The notes: a model not told the origin generated them from the letters alone. A DNA stretch of 64,000 bases from Streptomyces sp. PsTaAH-137 (GCF_003259365.1 NZ_QLLY01000004.1:496001-560000), one strand, 5' to 3'; positions 9,625 to 18,053 are shown, counted from the stretch's first letter. Numbers and translations are program-made.

Positions 9625-10295
9625 ACCACGGCCCGCCTGGCCAGGGCACCGTCGGCCATCGTGTACCGGCTGTCCGCGCGGGCAGCCACCGAGGCATCGT
9701 GCGTCACCATGATCACGGCGGTGCCCTGGGACCGCGCCAATGCCAGGAACTCCTCCAGCACGGCATCGGCGTTGGCGCTGTCGAGGGCGCCGGTCGGCTC
9801 GTCCGCGAAGACCACGTCGGGCCGGTGCACAAGAGCCCGGGCCACGGCGACCCGCTGACTCTGGCCCCCTGAGATCTGTGACGTTCTGCGCTGCCGCAAC
9901 TCCGCGAGACCCAGGCGGTCGAGAATTTTCCCGGCCTCCTCGTGCGCCTGCCCCTTGCGCCGACCGGCCAGGCGGAGCGGTAGCGCCGCGTTCTCCACCA
10001 CGGTCAGCTCCGGTAGCAGCTCTCCGTACTGGAAGACGAACCCGAACCGTTCTCTGCGTACGGTGCTCAGCTCGTCGTCACCGAGTCGCTGGAGCGGCAC
10101 GCCGTCGAAGGAGACCTCACCACGGGTCGGTGCCACGATCCCGGCCAGACAGTGGAGCAGCGACGACTTCCCCGAGCCACTGCTGCCCATGATCGCGCAG
10201 ACCTCTCCGGGACTCAGCGCGAAGTCCACTCCGCTCACGGCTCTGTGCGAGCCGTAACACAGCTCCACACGCGTCGCGCGAAGGATGGCTTTCAT
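9621..10295 (-). CDS. ABC transporter ATP-binding protein, MacB/LolD-like
   Basis: 224 residues, the normal size for this ATPase family. Walker A is GSSGSGKSS, the Q-loop region reads FVFQYGELLPELTVVEN, the signature is ISGGQSQRVAVARAL and Walker B is VVFADEPTGALDS, the last being typical of the LolD/MacB/FtsE group that pairs with FtsX-like permeases. I start at the ATG at 10295 (MKAILRATRVELCYG), with GAGGT upstream; the open frame continues further upstream without resemblance to the family. It is coupled to the downstream permease by a GTGA overlap and is preceded, 95 bases away, by the secreted protein gene. Confidence 0.9.
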   Translation of the reverse strand: MKAILRATRVELCYGSHRAVSGVDFALSPGEVCAIMGSSGSGKSSLLHCLAGIVAPTRGEVSFDGVPLQRLGDDELSTVRRERFGFVFQYGELLPELTVVENAALPLRLAGRRKGQAHEEAGKILDRLGLAELRQRRTSQISGGQSQRVAVARALVHRPDVVFADEPTGALDSANADAVLEEFLALARSQGTAVIMVTHDASVAARADSRYTMADGALARRAVV

Positions 10296-10390
10296 GGTGA
10301 CCGGTACCTCTCCGTGTCTCGACGGCCCCGCGGCCCTGACCCGGCGGTGGGGCCCGACTGCCGTCCGGCCCCACCACACCGTCCGTGCCG

Positions 10391-10801
10391 CTACCTCTGG
10401 TAGTGCTTGGTCACAGAGCAGTTGTCCGGATGGGTCGAGCCTCTGTCGCGACACATCCGGACCCAGGCGTCCTTGGTGAGTTGCGCGGCCCCGTCATAGA
10501 CGACCTTGTCGAGCGGGACGGTCTTTCCTTGCTTGCCGTTGAAGCGATTCCAGGAGTAGCCCTCGACCTTTGCCTGCGCGTAGACGTTGTTGCCGTCGCT
10601 TTTCGACGTGTCGGACAGGTCTCCTCTGAGGTGGAAGGCGCCGTGGTTCTGTCCGCGGGGTTCCCACGTGTAGGTGCCCCTGGTGAACGCCGCGCCGCTG
10701 GTGTCCAGCTTGGGGATGGAATGCCAGGCTCCGGCGAACGCGGTTCCCATTCCTCCGATGAACAAGGCAGTGGCGACCGTCGCTGTTGCCAGTTTTCGCA
10801 C
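10391..10801 (-). CDS. Small secreted protein of unknown function beside an ABC exporter
   Basis: 136 residues starting at a GTG preceded by a good GGAGGAAG ribosome-binding site. A Sec signal peptide (MRKLATATVATALFIGGMG, cleavage near AFA/GAW) leaves a mature protein of about 112 residues rich in Gly, Asn, Ser, Lys and Trp, with two cysteines near the end (MCRDRG and DNCSVTK) that could form a disulfide. Repeated aromatic-glycine patches (TYTWEPRG, GYSWNRFNGK) suggest a beta-rich fold. Gene order (secreted protein, ATPase, large permease) recalls lactococcin-972-type bacteriocin loci, but I see no sequence match to lactococcin 972. Function unassigned. Confidence 0.72.
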   Translation of the reverse strand: MRKLATATVATALFIGGMGTAFAGAWHSIPKLDTSGAAFTRGTYTWEPRGQNHGAFHLRGDLSDTSKSDGNNVYAQAKVEGYSWNRFNGKQGKTVPLDKVVYDGAAQLTKDAWVRMCRDRGSTHPDNCSVTKHYQR

Positions 10802-10914
10802 GCTTCCTCCATGTGTGACCGCCCGACCAGATGTAACGGAGAGTATCGATTTGACTCCGAAGGGCCCATAGTTGGGATCTTGATTCCTCCCATCCGGTGA
10901 ACCAGGGAGGATCG

Positions 10915-11052
10915 ATGACGCGCCCCGCTGAACGGGAGGTCATGGGCCTTTTCGAGCAGGGCGAAAAGGATCTGTTGATTGCCGCGGAGGGGCCGCTGCC
11001 CGAGGCGGGTCGTCCGGCACCTGCGCCGGTGGGCCGTTGCTCAGCACCGTAG
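10915..11052 (+). CDS. Candidate 45-residue small protein upstream of the LLM gene
   Basis: An ATG at 10915 sits six bases after GGGAGG and opens 45 codons ending ten bases before the LLM gene. The product starts MTRPAEREVMGLFEQGEKDL and becomes Pro/Ala-rich. The first 25 residues look like an amphipathic helix. It could be a real leader or small partner gene, or the remnant of a longer gene. I do not recognise it. Confidence 0.35.
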   Translation: MTRPAEREVMGLFEQGEKDLLIAAEGPLPEAGRPAPAPVGRCSAP

Positions 11053-11062
11053 GCTCGGCCTC

Positions 11063-11965
11063 ATGGAACTTCGTCTCAGCACCGTCATCCTCCCCGTCGA
11101 CCGATGGCACGAGGGAGGCCGTGCGAAGTGGCGGTCCGCTGAGGAGCTGGGGTTCCACGCCGCCTACACCTACGATCACCTGTCCTGGCGCACGTTCCGG
11201 GACGGGCCTTGGTTCGGGGCGCTCCCCACCCTGACCGCCGCGGCGACCGCGACCGAGCGGCTGCGTCTGGGCACGCTCGTCACGTCTCCGAACTTCCGGC
11301 ACCCGGTCACGCTCGCCAAGGAACTGATCTCCCTCGACGACGTCTCAGGCGGGCGGATCACCCTGGGGATCGGCGCCGGCGGCACCGGATTCGACGCGAC
11401 GGCACTCGGCCAGGAACTGTGGACGCCGCGTGAGCGGGCCGACCGCTTCGGTGAGTTCGTACCTCTGCTCGACCGGCTGCTGACCGAGGACGCCGTGTCC
11501 TGGGCGGGCGACCACTACACGGCGGTCGAGGCGCGCAACGTTCCCGGCTGCGTCCAGCGTCCGCGGCTGCCGTTCGCGGTGGCCGCCACCGGCCCGCGCG
11601 GGATGCGTCTCGCCGCCCGGCACGGACAGGCGTGGGTGACGACGGGGGATCCGAAGCTCTTCGAGAACGGCACGCCCGAGCAGTCGGTCCAGGCCGTGCG
11701 CGGCCAGATCGACCGGCTCACGGCCGCGTGCACCGAGCTCGATCGCAACCCGGACGAGCTCGACAAGATCATGCTCACCGGCTTCACCCCGGACCGCACG
11801 AGCCCGCTGGAGTCCGTCGACGCCTTCGTGGACTTCGCCGGCCGCTATGCCGAGCTGGGCATCACCGAGCTCGTGGTGCACTGGCCCATCCCCGACTCGG
11901 ATTTCGCGGCCGACCAGGCCGTCTTCGAGAAGATCGCCGTCGAGGCCGCGGCCCAACTCCGCTGA
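11063..11965 (+). CDS. LLM class (luciferase-like) flavin-dependent oxidoreductase
   Basis: 300 residues of a TIM-barrel luciferase-like monooxygenase: MELRLSTVILPVDRW at the start, AYTYDHLSWR, LRLGTLVTSPNFRHPV (typical LGT.V.. strand) and LGIGAGGTGFDA, ending with the ELVVHWPIP segment. Such proteins use F420 or FMN; in actinobacteria with this pattern F420 is likely (inference). The ATG at 11063 starts the barrel cleanly. The C-terminal fragment at 6976-7296 is a truncated paralogue on the opposite strand, so the pair brackets the secreted-protein/ABC cassette in inverted orientation. Confidence 0.88.
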   Translation: MELRLSTVILPVDRWHEGGRAKWRSAEELGFHAAYTYDHLSWRTFRDGPWFGALPTLTAAATATERLRLGTLVTSPNFRHPVTLAKELISLDDVSGGRITLGIGAGGTGFDATALGQELWTPRERADRFGEFVPLLDRLLTEDAVSWAGDHYTAVEARNVPGCVQRPRLPFAVAATGPRGMRLAARHGQAWVTTGDPKLFENGTPEQSVQAVRGQIDRLTAACTELDRNPDELDKIMLTGFTPDRTSPLESVDAFVDFAGRYAELGITELVVHWPIPDSDFAADQAVFEKIAVEAAAQLR

Positions 11966-12032
11966 ACGCTGACTGAAGCCGGGGCACCTCAGCCGGTTCG
12001 GGCAACCCCGGCGCTCAACCGGGCGGGCCTCC

Positions 12033-12503
12033 TCAGCGCACCCGCCCGCTCAACCACCGAGTGAGCCCGATCATCGGCAGGTACTCCTTGTACGTGCGGT
12101 CGCCGGGGAGTGGCACGATGAGGCGGTAGCCGGGCGGGAAGCGTTTGCCGCGGACGTGGGCGAGGTCGGTGTAGCAGGAGCGCAGGAAGGCCGGGACCTC
12201 GTCGCGCGGGATGTCGTGGAACTCGACGCCCTCGACCGTGATCAGCGCGTCGTCCTCGGGGAAGAGCCGGACGTCGATGCGGGGTGTGCCGCCCAGTTCC
12301 ACGTGGGCCTCGTGGGGCAGGGAGCCGTCGGGGTCGGTGGTGACGCCCAGGCCGGCGTGGCTGCGGCGGGAGGTCTGGTCGGCGCCGATGTCGTGCGTGA
12401 CCTCGATCTCCAGGTTGAACTCACGGGCGACCTCGCGCAGGGCTGCGACGGCCGTCTCCGTGGTGGGCAGGTGGGGATACGAGGAAGCGTGCCTGTGGTC
12501 CAT
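12033..12503 (-). CDS. Conserved protein of unknown function
   Basis: 156 residues, soluble, no signal peptide or membrane segment. The sequence has an even, folded-protein composition: a helix with ETAVAALREVAREFNLEIEV, a central beta-rich part (HVELGGTPRIDVRLFPEDD) and a C-terminal basic end. I do not recognise a family. It stands alone between the LLM gene, which it converges on, and kptA, which lies upstream on the same strand 44 bases away and could share a transcript. Confidence 0.7.
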   Translation of the reverse strand: MDHRHASSYPHLPTTETAVAALREVAREFNLEIEVTHDIGADQTSRRSHAGLGVTTDPDGSLPHEAHVELGGTPRIDVRLFPEDDALITVEGVEFHDIPRDEVPAFLRSCYTDLAHVRGKRFPPGYRLIVPLPGDRTYKEYLPMIGLTRWLSGRVR

Positions 12504-12547
12504 ACCTGTTGATGATGCCTCAGCGGGTACGGGCGTGGGCCCGGGCC

Positions 12548-13087
12548 TCAGGAGAAGCGCAGGTAGCGCGGGGGTACGGCGGCGGTGAGCCAGACGCCGT
12601 TGGCACTCAGCCGGAAGACGTGGCCGTCGCGGTGCATCGCGCCCGCGTCCACCGGCAGTACGACCGGGCGGCCGCGCCGGGCGCCGACGCGGGTCGCGGT
12701 CTCGCGGTCCGCCGACAGGTGCACGTCGTGCCGGTCCATGGGGCGCAGGCCCTCGGCGCGGATCGCGTCGAGGAAACGGGCGACGGTGCCGTGGTACAGG
12801 TACGCGGGCGGTTCGGCCGGCGCGAGTCCCAGGTCGACGTCGATGGTGTGGCCCTGGTTGGCGCGGATCCGGGTGCCGTCGATCGTGAAGCGCCGCTTGT
12901 CGTTCGTGGCGACGACGTGGTCCAGCTCGGCGCGGGTGATCCGGAACCGGTGTGCGGCGGTGGCGGCGAGCAGGTCGTCGATCTCCACCCAGCCCGCCTC
13001 GTCGGGAGCGAGGCTGAGGCGCTCGGGCTGGTGGCGCAGGTGTTTCGAGAGGTACTTCGACACCTTCACCGTGCGTTGTTCGTCCAT
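12548..13087 (-). CDS. kptA: RNA 2'-phosphotransferase (KptA/Tpt1 family)
   Basis: 179 residues. Family motifs are all visible: VSKYLSKHLRH at the N terminus, RFTIDGTRIRANQGH, LYHGT, and HDVHLSAD with a following RRGRP. Tpt1/KptA transfers an RNA 2'-phosphate to NAD, releasing nicotinamide and ADP-ribose cyclic phosphate; in bacteria, which lack the tRNA splicing that creates such ends, the natural substrate is unclear and NAD-dependent ADP-ribosylation of RNA or DNA ends has been suggested. The ATG at 13087 gives the family's normal start; an upstream in-frame extension is unlikely. It follows the MerR gene across a 148-base gap with DnaA boxes. Confidence 0.92.
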   Translation of the reverse strand: MDEQRTVKVSKYLSKHLRHQPERLSLAPDEAGWVEIDDLLAATAAHRFRITRAELDHVVATNDKRRFTIDGTRIRANQGHTIDVDLGLAPAEPPAYLYHGTVARFLDAIRAEGLRPMDRHDVHLSADRETATRVGARRGRPVVLPVDAGAMHRDGHVFRLSANGVWLTAAVPPRYLRFS

Positions 13088-13145
13088 GGCGTCAGGGTGC
13101 CGGACGGTCCGTGAAAACTCCTCCGGATTTTTTGGCTCGCATGTT

Positions 13146-13199
13146 TGATCCACAAGCAAGTCCAGTTATCCACAGGGGAATTGACGAATCTGTGGACAA
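13146..13199. promoter_or_regulatory. DnaA-box cluster 1
   Basis: Between kptA and the MerR gene lie a perfect TTATCCACA at 13166-13174, TGTGGACAA (reverse of TTGTCCACA) at 13191-13199 and a degenerate TGATCCACA at 13146-13154. The Streptomyces DnaA box is TTGTCCACA or TTATCCACA. Two strong boxes in opposite orientation within 34 bases is more than expected by chance in DNA this G+C-rich. Confidence 0.6.
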
Positions 13200-13235
13200 C
13201 TGGCATGCGGTACACGGCACTTGAGTAATTAAGCG

Positions 13236-14162
13236 CTACTTGTTGTGACTTGTCGTCAATGCGTCCAATGTCCGTGCTTGTACCTCGCGTTGGGCGGCAG
13301 CCGCGACGAACGCCGAGACGTTCTCGGCCCCAACCAGCGCACTCACGGCGCGCATTGTCTCCGCTGGTACGGCGACGGACTGCGGCTCGTCGGCGGGCGG
13401 GGCGACCGGTCCTGCGGACAAGTGATGGTGCAGATGACGGGTCGCGAACAACCGCATGGCCCGGGCCAGTTCGGCATCCACCGACTGCTGAGCGAGCGGC
13501 CGGAGCCTGCGGACCAGGGCAGCGGCCTCGGCGGCCTCGGCGTCCGTCGGTGGCTGTGGACCGAGATAGCGCGCGAACACGTGCTCGGTGGTGAACTCCA
13601 GGAAACGCGCCGCTATATGTTCGACCTGACCCCTCAACTCCCGCAGATGGTTGGAGATCGCGGAGAGCGGCACACCCGCCGCGTACAACTCGACGGCCAC
13701 CGCGAGCTCTTGAGGGCTCGGGACGAGGAACTCGTCGTCCTTGTCCGGTACGCGCTCCAGCACCCCGAGTTCGATCGCGTCGCGCACCGCGGCCTCGTCG
13801 GGATCGCCGCCGAAACGCTCGTCGAGCTCGGCCCGGGTGATGCGGCCCGCCCGCTCGTCCGTCCACGGCTTGTCGACCTCGGCGACCAGACCGAGGACCC
13901 CGCCGAGGCCCCGGCCGGCGTCCCACGCCTCCAGGAGTTCCTTGATGGAGGCCAGCGTGTATCCCCGGTCGAGGAGATCGGCGATCTGGCGCAGCCGGGC
14001 CAGATGCGTGTCCGTGTACACATTGGCCCGGCCGCGACGCTCGGGGCGCGGCAGCAGGCCGCGGTCCTGATAGGCGCGGATCGTGCGGACCGTGGCGCCG
14101 CTGTGGTGGGCCAGGTCCTCGATCCGGTACTCGGCGGCCGGCTGCCCCGCTCGCTCCGTCAC
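13236..14162 (-). CDS. MerR family transcriptional regulator
   Basis: 308 residues. The N terminus holds the MerR winged helix (YRIEDLAHHSGATVRTIRAYQDRGLLPRPER, then NVYTDTHLARLRQIADLLDRGYTLASI given here in two parts), followed by a long helical C-terminal ligand or dimerisation region with no cysteine cluster, so it is not a metal sensor. It starts at a GTG 50 bases after the PF10118 gene, apparently as the last gene of the M24-EphD-PF10118 operon; it is therefore a likely regulator of that operon, possibly through the palindrome at 17826-17847 (inference). Confidence 0.88.
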   Translation of the reverse strand: MTERAGQPAAEYRIEDLAHHSGATVRTIRAYQDRGLLPRPERRGRANVYTDTHLARLRQIADLLDRGYTLASIKELLEAWDAGRGLGGVLGLVAEVDKPWTDERAGRITRAELDERFGGDPDEAAVRDAIELGVLERVPDKDDEFLVPSPQELAVAVELYAAGVPLSAISNHLRELRGQVEHIAARFLEFTTEHVFARYLGPQPPTDAEAAEAAALVRRLRPLAQQSVDAELARAMRLFATRHLHHHLSAGPVAPPADEPQSVAVPAETMRAVSALVGAENVSAFVAAAAQREVQARTLDALTTSHNK

Positions 14163-14213
14163 ACCCCACGTCCCTCGGTCGTACCGGTCACTCGGCGGAA
14201 GGTCCCGGTCCGC

Positions 14214-15134
14214 TCACGCGATCGCCGAACGGCCGATCGCTCCGGCCGCGGCCCTGGCCGCGGGTGAGACGGCCAGATACTCGACGGCCTTGCGCAGCGA
14301 ACCCTCCTGCGAGGGATGGTACGACCGGCGCAGATAGCGGGGTATCGCCGCACCCAAGTCGCGCCATGCGGGCAACAGGCCCCTGCGCGCCGCCCGGTTG
14401 TGCTCCGCGAGCGAGTAGCGCAGGCGGCCGGCGAGCTGCGGGTCGTGGCGGATCAGATAGGCGGCGCCCCAGCCCCACAGGTAGAGCATCACCGGCGCGG
14501 TGACGGCCATGGCGGCGACCCGGCGGGCGTAACGCGGAAGGCCCGTGCCGCCGCAGTGCTGGTACATGTCGAAGGCGACCGAGCGGTGCTCGACCTCCTC
14601 CGCGCCGTGCCAGCGCAGCAGGTCGAGCATGATCGCGTCGCAGCCCGCGCGGTCGAGTGCCTCGGCGTGCAGCACCCAGTCGCCCAGGACCGCCGTGAAC
14701 TGCTCGATCGCCGCGACGACCGCGAGCCGGTGACGCAGCCACTCCCGCTCCGGTATCGGCAGCCCCAGCGGTGGCCGCTCGCCGAGCAGCCGCTCGAAGA
14801 GGAAGTCGACGTACTTGGTGTAGTCCGCCGTCTCCAGCTTCTGGGCCGCCAAGTGGTCCAGTACGTGCGCGTGCTGGACGCTGTGGGTCGCCTCCTGCCC
14901 CATGAACCCCTTCACGTCCTGGAGGAGCGCCGGGTCCCGGACCAGGGGCAGACCCTCCTTGAAGACCTTCACGAACCAGCGCTCGCCCGCGGGCAGCAAC
15001 AGATGCAGCACGTTGATGACATGGGTGGCCGTCGGCTCGTCCGGTATCCAGTGCAGGGGCGTCGCCTCCCAGCCGAAGGAGACACGGCGCGGGGTGATCG
15101 TGTGGTGCCCCGGGTGCTCCGCCGCCGTGCTCAC
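14214..15134 (-). CDS. Metal-dependent hydrolase-like protein (PF10118, di-iron ferritin-like)
   Basis: 306 residues. Candidate metal ligands sit in paired helices: GQEATHSVQHAHV, AIEQFTAVLGDW and HGAEEVEHRSVAFDM, the E/EExxH pattern of carboxylate-bridged di-iron folds. Two hydrophobic helices follow (AAMAVTAPVMLYLWGWGAAYL). The family is annotated as predicted metal-dependent hydrolase and often stands next to lipid-modifying enzymes in actinobacteria. It begins at a GTG that overlaps the stop of the EphD-like gene (GTGA), which shows translational coupling. The reaction is not known. Confidence 0.82.
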   Translation of the reverse strand: MSTAAEHPGHHTITPRRVSFGWEATPLHWIPDEPTATHVINVLHLLLPAGERWFVKVFKEGLPLVRDPALLQDVKGFMGQEATHSVQHAHVLDHLAAQKLETADYTKYVDFLFERLLGERPPLGLPIPEREWLRHRLAVVAAIEQFTAVLGDWVLHAEALDRAGCDAIMLDLLRWHGAEEVEHRSVAFDMYQHCGGTGLPRYARRVAAMAVTAPVMLYLWGWGAAYLIRHDPQLAGRLRYSLAEHNRAARRGLLPAWRDLGAAIPRYLRRSYHPSQEGSLRKAVEYLAVSPAARAAAGAIGRSAIA

Positions 15135-16912
15135 AGCGGGGGCTCCAGCCGGGCGACGGCGCGCAGGGCCCTGGGCGTGAAGCGCGACATGAGATGGGCG
15201 CCGCGGGCCTCGGGGGTGACCGGGACGACCGCCTTGTTGTGCGCGACGGCGGCGAGGATCGCGTCGGCGACCTTCTCCGGCGGGTAGTTGCGCAGACCGT
15301 ACAGCCGCGAGGACTTCTTCTGCCGGCGCTCCTCCTCCGCGCTGTCGGCGCCGACGAACCGGGCCGTCGACGTGATGTTCGTGTTCACCAGGCCGGGGCA
15401 GATCGCGGAGACGCCGATGCCCTGTCCGGCCAGCTCCGCGCGCAGGCACTCGCTGAGCATCAACACCGCGGCCTTGGAGGTGGAGTAGGCGGGCAGGGCC
15501 TTCGAGGGCTGGTACGCGGCCGCGGACGCGGTGTTCACGATGTGGCCGCCCTGCCCGCGCTCGGCCATCTGTTTGCCGAACAGCCGGCAGCCGTGGATGA
15601 CCCCCCACAGATTCACGTCGAGGACCTTCTTCCAGTCCTCGGGGGTGGTGTCGAAGAAGGAGCCGGACAGGCCGATCCCCGCGTTGTTCACCAGGACGTC
15701 CACCACGCCGTACTCCGCGGCGACCTTCTCCGCGAGCTTCTCCATGGCCTGCTCGTCGGAGACGTCGACGGTCTCCGCCCAGGCCTCGGGGGCGCCGATG
15801 AGCCGGGCCATCTCGGCGGTGCGGGTGGCGCTCTCGGCGTCCCGGTCGACGGCGATCAGGCGGGCGCCGGCCTCGGCGAACGCGAACGCGGTGGCCCGCC
15901 CGATGCCGCTGCCCGCCCCGGTGACGAGCACGAGCTGACCGCCGAACCGGTCCGCGTACTTGCCGTCGGCCACCTTCTGCTGCGCAGGCACCCCGTCGGC
16001 CAGCTCCTCGGTCGCGGTGACGAACTCGCCGATCCAGGCGGTGAGCTGGTCGGGCCGGGTGCGCGGCACCCAGTGCTTGGCCGGGATGGTGCGGCGCGTC
16101 AGCCGCGGCGCCCACAGCTCCAGCCGGTCGTACAGCTTCGGCGACAGGAAGGCGTCCCCGAGCGGCGTGATGAGCTGCACGGGCGCGTGCGCGTACGCGT
16201 CCTCTCGCGGGTGGGCGAGCCGGGCCCGGACGTTGTCCCGGTAGAGCCAGGCGCCGTGCGCGGCGTCCGAGGGCAGCGACGCCGTCGGATAGTCACCGGC
16301 CGGGATCCGCTCCACGCGCTCCAGGATCTTCGGCCAGCGCTTGCCGAGCGGCCCGCGCCAGGCCAGCTCCGGCAGGACGGGCGTGTGCAGCATGTACACG
16401 TACCAGGACTTGGCGCCCTGTCCGAGCAACTGGCCCACCTTGCGCGGCGTGGGCCGCTTCACCCGCTGCTTGATCCAGTGTCCGAAGTGGTCGAGGGATG
16501 GGCCCGACATCGAGGTGAAGGACGCGATCCGGCCCTCGGTGCGGCGGACCGTGACGAACTCCCAGGACTGCACCGAACCCCAGTCGTGGCCCACCACGTG
16601 GACCGGCCGGTCCGGGCTCACCGCGTCGATGACCGCCACGAAGTCGTCGGTCAGCTTCTCCAGGGTGAACCCGCCGCGCAGCGGCTTCGGCGCGGTGGAG
16701 CGTCCGTGGCCCCGGACGTCGTAGAGCACCACGTGGAAGCGGTCCGCGAGGCGCGTGGCGACCTCCGACCAGACCTCCTTGGAGTCGGGGTAGCCGTGGA
16801 CGAGCACGACGGTCGGCCGCGCCGTGTCGCCCAGCTCCACGACGCACAGCTCGACGCCGCCCGTGTGCACGACGCGCTCGCGCGCTCCGTGGATCGTCGT
16901 CAGGTCCGTCAT
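15131..16912 (-). CDS. EphD-like fusion: alpha/beta hydrolase + short-chain dehydrogenase
   Basis: 593 residues. The N-terminal half is an alpha/beta hydrolase (LVHGYPDSKEVW, YDVRGHGRS, VGHDWGS nucleophile elbow with Asp, as in epoxide hydrolases). The C-terminal half is a classical SDR (VTGAGSGIGRATAFAFAEAG, NNAGIG, YSTSKAA with the catalytic Tyr and Lys). Domain order and length match mycobacterial EphD (Rv2214c), an epoxide hydrolase/dehydrogenase acting on lipids. The start ATG overlaps the M24 gene stop (TGATG) and the end overlaps the PF10118 start, so the three are one translational unit. Lipid epoxide processing is an inference from the family. Confidence 0.9.
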   Translation of the reverse strand: MTDLTTIHGARERVVHTGGVELCVVELGDTARPTVVLVHGYPDSKEVWSEVATRLADRFHVVLYDVRGHGRSTAPKPLRGGFTLEKLTDDFVAVIDAVSPDRPVHVVGHDWGSVQSWEFVTVRRTEGRIASFTSMSGPSLDHFGHWIKQRVKRPTPRKVGQLLGQGAKSWYVYMLHTPVLPELAWRGPLGKRWPKILERVERIPAGDYPTASLPSDAAHGAWLYRDNVRARLAHPREDAYAHAPVQLITPLGDAFLSPKLYDRLELWAPRLTRRTIPAKHWVPRTRPDQLTAWIGEFVTATEELADGVPAQQKVADGKYADRFGGQLVLVTGAGSGIGRATAFAFAEAGARLIAVDRDAESATRTAEMARLIGAPEAWAETVDVSDEQAMEKLAEKVAAEYGVVDVLVNNAGIGLSGSFFDTTPEDWKKVLDVNLWGVIHGCRLFGKQMAERGQGGHIVNTASAAAYQPSKALPAYSTSKAAVLMLSECLRAELAGQGIGVSAICPGLVNTNITSTARFVGADSAEEERRQKKSSRLYGLRNYPPEKVADAILAAVAHNKAVVPVTPEARGAHLMSRFTPRALRAVARLEPPL

Positions 16913-17757
16913 CAGATGCCCTCCGCCCAGCGCCGCACGTGCGGCAGATCGTCGTCCAGCCAAAAAGCGCTCTCCTGGGGGTCCGCGGAGTCCGTGACCA
17001 CGAGGATCTCCTCGAACTTGGCGCCCGTGCCCCGGAATCCGAGGTGGGGTTCCACCGCCCACAGGCCGGGCTGCGGCGGATGGTCGGAGAACCGGTACGG
17101 CGACCACAGCGGCGACCAGCCGTCCCGGTGCCCGTGCAGCGCGTCGCTCGCCAGACCCTTCAGCGACTGGGTGCCGAAGCCGAAGAGCGTCGGGTTGAGA
17201 CGGCGCTCCCTGACCCGGTCGACCTTGTGCGCGATCACGCCGAACGGATAGGCCCGGTGCCGGTTCGCATAGCCCTGGCGCACCATCAGCCGGTCGACGC
17301 TCTCGTAGATCTCGCGCAGCGGGCGCCGCTCGCGCACCTCGCGCAGGATCAGCTCGCGGTGCGCCTCCAGGTCGGCGAGCAGCTTGTCGTGCAGGGGATT
17401 GAGCCCGAGACAGCCCGAGTAGCCGATGTCCGCCGTGTATCCCTTGAAGACCGGGGCCATGTCGAGGATGAACGGCATCCCCGCCTCCAGCCGGCGGTTC
17501 GTGGGGAAGAACTGCAGCGGTACCCGGAAGTTCGCGAACGCCGTGCGGTCCCCGAACCAGGCGAAGGGCAGATGGAACCAGTCCCGCACCCCGCGCTCGC
17601 GCAGCCACTCCCGCTGCATCCGCGCGGCCTCGCGCTCGGTCACCCCTGGCTTCAGCTGCGCCGCGACCGCTTCCGCGCACTCGTACGCGAGCGTCTGCAC
17701 TTCCCTGAACCCCCGCAGCTCCGCGGAGAGTTCAGGCAGTACCACTGCTGAGGTCAT
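16912..17757 (-). CDS. M24 family metallopeptidase-like protein
   Basis: 281 residues with the pita-bread fold of Xaa-Pro dipeptidases and methionine aminopeptidase. Candidate ligands: ILDMAPVFKGYTADIGYS carries the two Asp, and VEPHLGFRGTGAKFEEILVVT carries the late Glu residues; the middle His is less obvious (FGVIAHKV or GHRDGWSP), so activity is not certain. The start is the ATG at 17757 (MTSAVVLPEL). It is the first gene of the leftward operon with the EphD-like fusion, PF10118 and MerR genes. Some family members have turned into non-peptidase lipid-operon enzymes; I cannot decide here. Confidence 0.82.
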   Translation of the reverse strand: MTSAVVLPELSAELRGFREVQTLAYECAEAVAAQLKPGVTEREAARMQREWLRERGVRDWFHLPFAWFGDRTAFANFRVPLQFFPTNRRLEAGMPFILDMAPVFKGYTADIGYSGCLGLNPLHDKLLADLEAHRELILREVRERRPLREIYESVDRLMVRQGYANRHRAYPFGVIAHKVDRVRERRLNPTLFGFGTQSLKGLASDALHGHRDGWSPLWSPYRFSDHPPQPGLWAVEPHLGFRGTGAKFEEILVVTDSADPQESAFWLDDDLPHVRRWAEGI

Positions 17758-17825
17758 GCCACCGTCCGTCCGTGTCACGGCCGCCCGGACCCGGTGCCGG
17801 GGCCGTCGCCGTACGCGCTCGTAAC

Positions 17826-17847
17826 TTGACACTGATGAATGTGACAA
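17826..17847. promoter_or_regulatory. Imperfect palindrome in the promoter region of the M24/EphD operon
   Basis: TTGACAC at 17826-17832 is mirrored by TGTGACAA at 17840-17847 around ATGA. On the reverse strand TTGTCA followed by a 17-base gap and TTACGA gives a possible -35/-10 pair reading into the M24 gene, with the palindrome in the spacer. This is where a MerR-type or repressor protein would bind. The rest of the 17758-18053 gap holds two DnaA-like boxes and no gene. Confidence 0.45.
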
Positions 17848-17882
17848 TGGCTGACGGCGACGTCAAGGGGCCTGCGCGGATC

Positions 17883-17909
17883 TGTGGATTACCTGCCGGT
17901 TGTGGACAG
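17883..17909. promoter_or_regulatory. DnaA-box pair (cluster 2)
   Basis: TGTGGATTA at 17883-17891 and TGTGGACAG at 17901-17909 are one-mismatch reverse DnaA boxes 18 bases apart, in the intergenic gap between the M24 operon and the ABC operon. Confidence 0.45.
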
Positions 17910-18053
17910 GCGCGGTCCCCGCCGCCGGGGAACACCCTGAGCCCGAGGGGCTACTCGGGGATGACCCCTACGGACCCGTAATACTCAGGTCTCATACGAG
18001 GTCGACACCCTGGTCTGACGCGTCGTGTGGCGTGCGCCACTACCTTCGATGAC

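Noticed and set aside
6859..9858. 999-codon forward frame opposite the permease and ATPase genes
   Set aside because: The reverse strand encodes clear ABC proteins here; the forward product is Gly/Arg-rich with no family features.
10391..10801. Naming the small secreted protein lactococcin 972
   Set aside because: Gene order is similar but length and sequence do not match the family as I know it.
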